Shown: piece after piece, positions 29,729 to 33,290 of the stretch | Layout of the letters: every line of letters starts with the position of its first letter | Numbering within the stretch: position 1 is the first letter of the stretch | DNA from: Nemertoderma westbladi | Lineage: Eukaryota > Xenacoelomorpha > Nemertodermatida > Nemertodermatidae | Direction: 5' to 3' | Length of the DNA stretch: 33,290 bases | NCBI GenBank assembly: GCA_032718475.1 | Contig: JAUCBJ010008177.1 | Span: forward strand, 1-33,290 | Position numbers and translations under genes: made by a program | Notes under the pieces: generated by a model | Database searches by the model: none | The model's input: only the letters and a program-made list of their open reading frames with translations | What the model was told of the DNA's origin: nothing

Positions 29729-32700
29729 ATGAAACGCAGTGGTGGTACACTTGATGGATTCTTCCATAAAATTTCAGCTCAAGCTCCTGATACTGATAGC
29801 CCCACTGAAACACCAGTAGGGATATGCCGATTGCCTAATGAAACCGAATCTTCCCATTCTGTTCCTGAATCCCCCAATTCTACATCGGCTGGATTTTCAT
29901 CTGGTAGCAACGTTGAAGCTGGACCTGCAATAGGAATACCAAAACCGGCAGATACTCTGGACCTATCCTTTGCTGTAGGAAAAAATCTCAGCGATGAAGA
30001 AAAGTATAAGTTTGCTACTTGTGTCTGGAAACCTGCCCGTTCATATACATTCCCTGTAATCGCTGAACATGGCCAAAGTCGCTCTTTTCAAGCGAAATGG
30101 TTTGATATGTATCCATGGCTGAGCTATAGTGCTGTAAAGGGTGGAGGATTATGTTTGCCCTGTGTTCTTTTTGGAGTTAATAGAGGTGGGCGGGGAGACC
30201 AGGCTTTAAACACCTTGGTGACGCAGCCATTAGTAAAGTTTCGCAAAGCAACATCGTGTCTGAAGAATCACACTTTAAACAAATACCACCTGGAAAATGC
30301 GGCACGCTTAGCTGCTTTTAAGGTATCATACAATGATCGGACCCAGAGGATAGATAACCAACTGGACCTTCAACGCCGTGAAGAAATTAACCGAAACCGT
30401 TCAGCATTACAACCCATAATACGGACAATTCTATTCGCAGGCAAGAATAATCTGCCACTAAGAGGTCATCGAGATGATGGGTCACTAATGGATAATGAAT
30501 GTCCGGGGAATGAAGGACTTTTCCGGGCACTCCTAAGATTTCGTATAGAGTCTGGAGATACAATATTAGAACAGTCACTTAAAGAGGGTCCCCGCAATGC
30601 TTCTTATACATCTAAAACTACCCAAAATGAAATAATAAGCTGCATTGGGGAATACATTACTGAGAAGCTATCTCTTCAGATAAAGGAAGCGAAGTACTTT
30701 GCAGTGATGATTGACGAAACTGCAGATAAGAGTAGAAAAGAGCAAGCATCCATTTTGATACGTTACGTTGATAAACAAGGTGAGATATATGGTTGTAATT
30801 TATAATTGGTTATAATTTATGTGGTTGATTCATCCATTTGACAGTTTCATCCCAACAATTCAGGTCGTCTACTTTAATTTGACAAACGAAAAATGTTGGT
30901 ATGATGATGATGTAGAAAAGCTTCGGTCACTATCCATCATCAGGTCCATATCTGTTTTCAATATTTTCATTATATTAATATTCCTTCATAGGTGAGATTC
31001 ACGAAGAGTTTATGGGATTCTGGCTAGCAGAAGATACCACTGGAAAGGGGCTGGCTAAGTTGGTGGTTAGTGCCCTTGAGTCATTAGGATTAAATATAGA
31101 AAACTGCAGGGGCCAAGGCTATGATGGTGCTAGTGCGATGATGGGGGAGTTCAATGGATTAGCTGCAAATATTCTGCATCTGCAACCTCTGGCACAACCA
31201 GTTCACTGTTTCAACCACCGCCTCAACTTGGCTATAAGTCATTCTTGCGTGATTCCTTCTGTACGGAATATGTTCGGCATCATAAGTGAAATCAACAACT
31301 TTATCTTGGGATCCCCAAAACGTGTAGCGAAATTGGAGGAATTGGTTGAGAAGAACTTCCCTGCAGCGAGAGTAAAACGTGTAAAAACGCTTTGCCCTAC
31401 AAGGTTAGTAATTTACTGATTGGTTCCAGAGTTACAATTTATACTATAAATCCCGAAAGATAAACGGTTGATGATAAATGAAAGAACTATATACTTGAAC
31501 TAATGAAAAATTACTATTTTGAAAGATTTAATATTTTTTCTAAATTATTAATTCTCGATATAAAAACTTTACAAAACCGACATATTTTGTTCGCAAAAAA
31601 AATTACATTAGCATGACGTGGGATTGAACTCGGTACCTAGAGATTCCAAGTCCAACGGTCTACCAACTGAGCAAATGCAAAAGCAAACTGGAAATCAATA
31701 ACAATACCAACAAACGGAGTGAATACTAGAAGAGGTCTCGCTAAGTGGATCTAAAAACTATTATAATTATTATTTTTATTATATTTTTATTATTATTATA
31801 ATAATTATTATTTAATTACTGTACTGTAGTTCAATTTCATTTATAACACACTACTTCGTTATATATCTTTAAATAAAGAATTTAACAACAAAAAGGTTCC
31901 AATTTAAGAATAAAATTAGGTATTAATTAGATATGGGAAAAAAAGAAGAACATTTTTTTTCAATATTCTCTTGACCCTTTATTAACAGAGCGCCGAGAAT
32001 AGTGAAAAAAGTTCTACTTTTTTCCCATGTAATAAATAATTATAAATATTAGATGCAAACTTTTATAATTTGATGCTTTTATCGATTCCCATTAAAGTAG
32101 CTTTTAACATTGAAATTATTCTGTTTTTTTTCTAGGTGGGTTGAGAGACATGATTCAATTCTTCGCTTTGATGAACTCTATTTATCTATTATTGACATGC
32201 TTCTGTTCTACTCGGATAAAGATAATGTGAATGAAGCAAAGGTAGTAAGCGATGCCCATCAGCTGCTTCAGGCGTGTTCCCAGTCTGCGTTTATCATTTC
32301 GCTAAAGACTGCTGTTCGCTGTTTTCAGCAAACAGTTCATTTGAGTGAGGCCCTACAGAATCCGAGAATCAATATTGGACAGGCGTATACACGTGTTCAT
32401 GAAGAGATAAAGGCGTTCGAGTCTATGAGGGAAAACTATGAGGTATCGTTTAGTAAAATATTCACAGAAGCTAGGAATATTGCTACAGAAATAAACCAGG
32501 ACATCACAATTCCGAGATTAGTAGGGCGTCAATCCAATCGTGCTAATCCTGCCGTGTCTGACCCAGAAACGTATTATAGAGTTACAGTATTTTTGCCATT
32601 TATTGATCATATCTTGAGTGAGTTGAAACGACAGTTCAGTGACCACGTACCAGCTGTTGTCCATTTACAAGAACTTATACCGGCATTTAGGACTGAAAAT

Positions 32701-33111
32701 AGTTTAGATCGAGTATTGGAGGCTGCAGACATATTCGCGGGTGATCTAGATCCACCAAAGACAGTTGTTTCCGCTGAGGTGGAGGCATGGATGCGCAGCT
32801 CCAGTCGTCTTAGTGATGAAATCAAGCAACATACGTCTATTTCCACATGGATCGCTTTAGCTGAGGCTCAATTCATGCCATCTGTAGCAATACTACTCCG
32901 CATATTTGGAACTGTGCCAGTGTCAAATGCTACAGCAGAACGGTCATTTTCGAAATTAAAACTTCTAAAAACTTATCTTAGGTCAACCATGACCCAGGAG
33001 CGTCTCTCTGGGCTAGCATTAATGAGTGTTCATCAGGACATAGATATTCCTGTAGATGCCATTATTAATATTTATGCCAAGCGACAAAATCGTCGCATAC
33101 AATTAATTTAG
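29729..33111 (+). CDS. hAT transposase, ZMYM1-like, three exons, 812 residues
   Basis: Exons 29,729-30,779, 30,992-31,403 and 32,136-33,111 (TAA 33,109-33,111) join in frame: 1051+412+976 = 2439 nt. Junctions are canonical: CAAG|GTGAGA to CATAG|GTGAG, and ACAAG|GTTAGT to TCTAG|GTGGG. Start MKRSGGTLDGFFHK is typical of this group. TTF-type zinc finger: C142/C145 (CLPC) with H181 and H187. DUF4371: about 200-450. RNase H-like catalytic candidates: D329 (MIDETAD), D395 (GQGYDGAS) and E756 (NATAERSFS). The HCFNHRLNLA block carries C423 and H426 of the hAT C/H motif. After TRWVERHDSIL comes an insertion domain, and the C-terminal hAT dimerisation region (about 715-790) has ERSFSKLKLLKTYLRSTM and RLSGLALMSV. 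No stop or frameshift was found, so the copy could encode active enzyme. Mobility also needs the unseen right TIR. Confidence 0.92.
30780..30991 (+). other. hAT transposase intron 1
   Basis: GTGAGA at the 5' end and TTCCTTCATAG at the 3' end, 212 bp. Splicing restores RYVDKQ-GEIHEEF across the junction. No repeat was seen inside. Confidence 0.85.
31404..32135 (+). other. hAT transposase intron 2
   Basis: GTTAGT to TTTTTTTCTAG, 732 bp, AT-rich. Splicing gives CPTR-WVERHD, the expected hAT motif. It contains a tRNA-like sequence on the opposite strand. Confidence 0.85.
31609..31683 (-). tRNA. tRNA-like sequence, probably pseudogene or SINE-related
   Basis: The minus strand reads TTGCTCAGTTGGTAGAC (good A box), then GTTGGACTTGGAATC (anticodon-arm-like), then GAGTTCAATCC (good B box). 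Spacing fits a tRNA. The anticodon, T and acceptor stems do not pair well, so it is unlikely to be functional. I do not assign an amino acid. Confidence 0.4.
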
Positions 33112-33149
33112 AAATTTTCACTATGCCTAGCTAGCGTATTTAGATAGTG

Positions 33150-33290
33150 GTCCAATAATTATCCGCAAGTGAAAAAGTGATCTCCTGCACAAATTGACCG
33201 CAGGTGAAATAAAGTTTCGTTTATTGTTTTGGTTAGAAAACAGACACTGTAACCTAATCCTTTCCCTTAATATTTTAAAGGTTGGAGTTC
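33150..33290 (+). mobile_element. Left part of another core-bearing element, cut by the window edge
   Basis: Two copies of a 17-18 bp motif, AATTATCCGCAAGTGAAA (about 33,157) and AATTGACCGCAGGTGAAA (about 33,191), precede core copy g: GTTTATTGTTTTGGTTAGAA (33,213), then CAGACACTGTAACCT and CCTTTCCCTTAA. This is the same iterated-motif-then-core order as in MITE M1, with a different motif. Its right end is outside the window. Confidence 0.55.

Larger units (their letters stand above)
28962..33149 (+). mobile_element. hAT DNA transposon (ZMYM/TTF-type), left end to beyond the transposase
   Basis: The left end CAGTGGCGGATCTAAGG followed by a G tract and a CTTTAGCCCCCCC foldback is a typical hAT terminus of the CAGTGGCGG type. 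The eight bases before it (28,954-28,961, CGATCAAT) would be one copy of the 8-bp target duplication. The insertion lies in BEL gag. The right TIR, expected as GATCCGCCACTG, is not in the window, so the element probably runs past the right edge. The end given here is only where another repeat begins. Confidence 0.75.

Noticed and set aside
31609-31683. Functional tRNA gene
   Set aside because: A and B boxes are good but the anticodon, T and acceptor stems are poorly paired.
33157-33173. TTATCCGCAAGTG as the hAT right TIR
   Set aside because: It matches the expected GATCCGCCACTG only in TCCGC and lacks the C-rich stretch. The motif is repeated 34 bp later as part of another element.

Overview
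The window is eukaryotic, AT-rich and repeat-dominated. It has no bacterial gene density or operons. The coding relics are animal-type transposons: BEL/Pao with DUF1759, zinc knuckles and DUF1758 protease; a ZMYM/TTF-type hAT with GT-AG introns; CR1/jockey-like and RTE-like reverse transcriptase tails. This fits a metazoan, most likely an invertebrate. I cannot name the species and see no convincing host gene.

Layout. 1-5.4 kb: short dispersed repeats, a 22-bp minisatellite present in both orientations about 2.8 kb apart, and poly-G tracts. 5.4-7.55 kb: about 2.1 kb of a 32-bp satellite with higher-order duplication. 9.2-9.7 kb: CR1/jockey-like RT tail (minus). 10.36-10.72 kb: RTE-like C-terminal fragment between 39-bp direct repeats. 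11.2-15.5 kb: two copies of a 24-bp-TIR MITE, a possible piggyBac-like non-autonomous element, and a third TIR element whose ends are built from an iterated 15-bp motif. 15.8-16.1 kb: a second CR1-like RT tail. 17.1-18.96 kb: ends of an inverted-repeat family and a nested pair of elements. 19.4-19.75 kb: G/A-rich tandem DNA and a palindromic motif cluster. 21.3-22.7 kb: two unassigned minus-strand coding-like stretches. 23.5-24.3 kb: probable BEL 3' LTR/UTR. 24.3-28.96 kb: BEL/Pao gag-protease frame that has lost its RT and integrase cores (minus). 28.96 kb to the right edge: a hAT element inserted in that gag, with an intact three-exon transposase of 812 codons (plus).

The most unusual pattern is a core of about 50 bp, starting GTTTATTGTTTTGGTT and running to CACTGTAACCTG and CCTTTCCC. 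It occurs seven times on both strands. It lies inside or next to elements whose termini are unrelated to each other but share a design: a G-rich end plus an inward series of 2-8 copies of a 14-18 bp motif, with a different motif in each element. One core copy directly abuts the 32-bp satellite, so the satellite may be an extreme amplification of such a terminal array. I found no transposase for these elements here.

The genes do not form a pathway. The only apparently functional coding unit is the hAT transposase.
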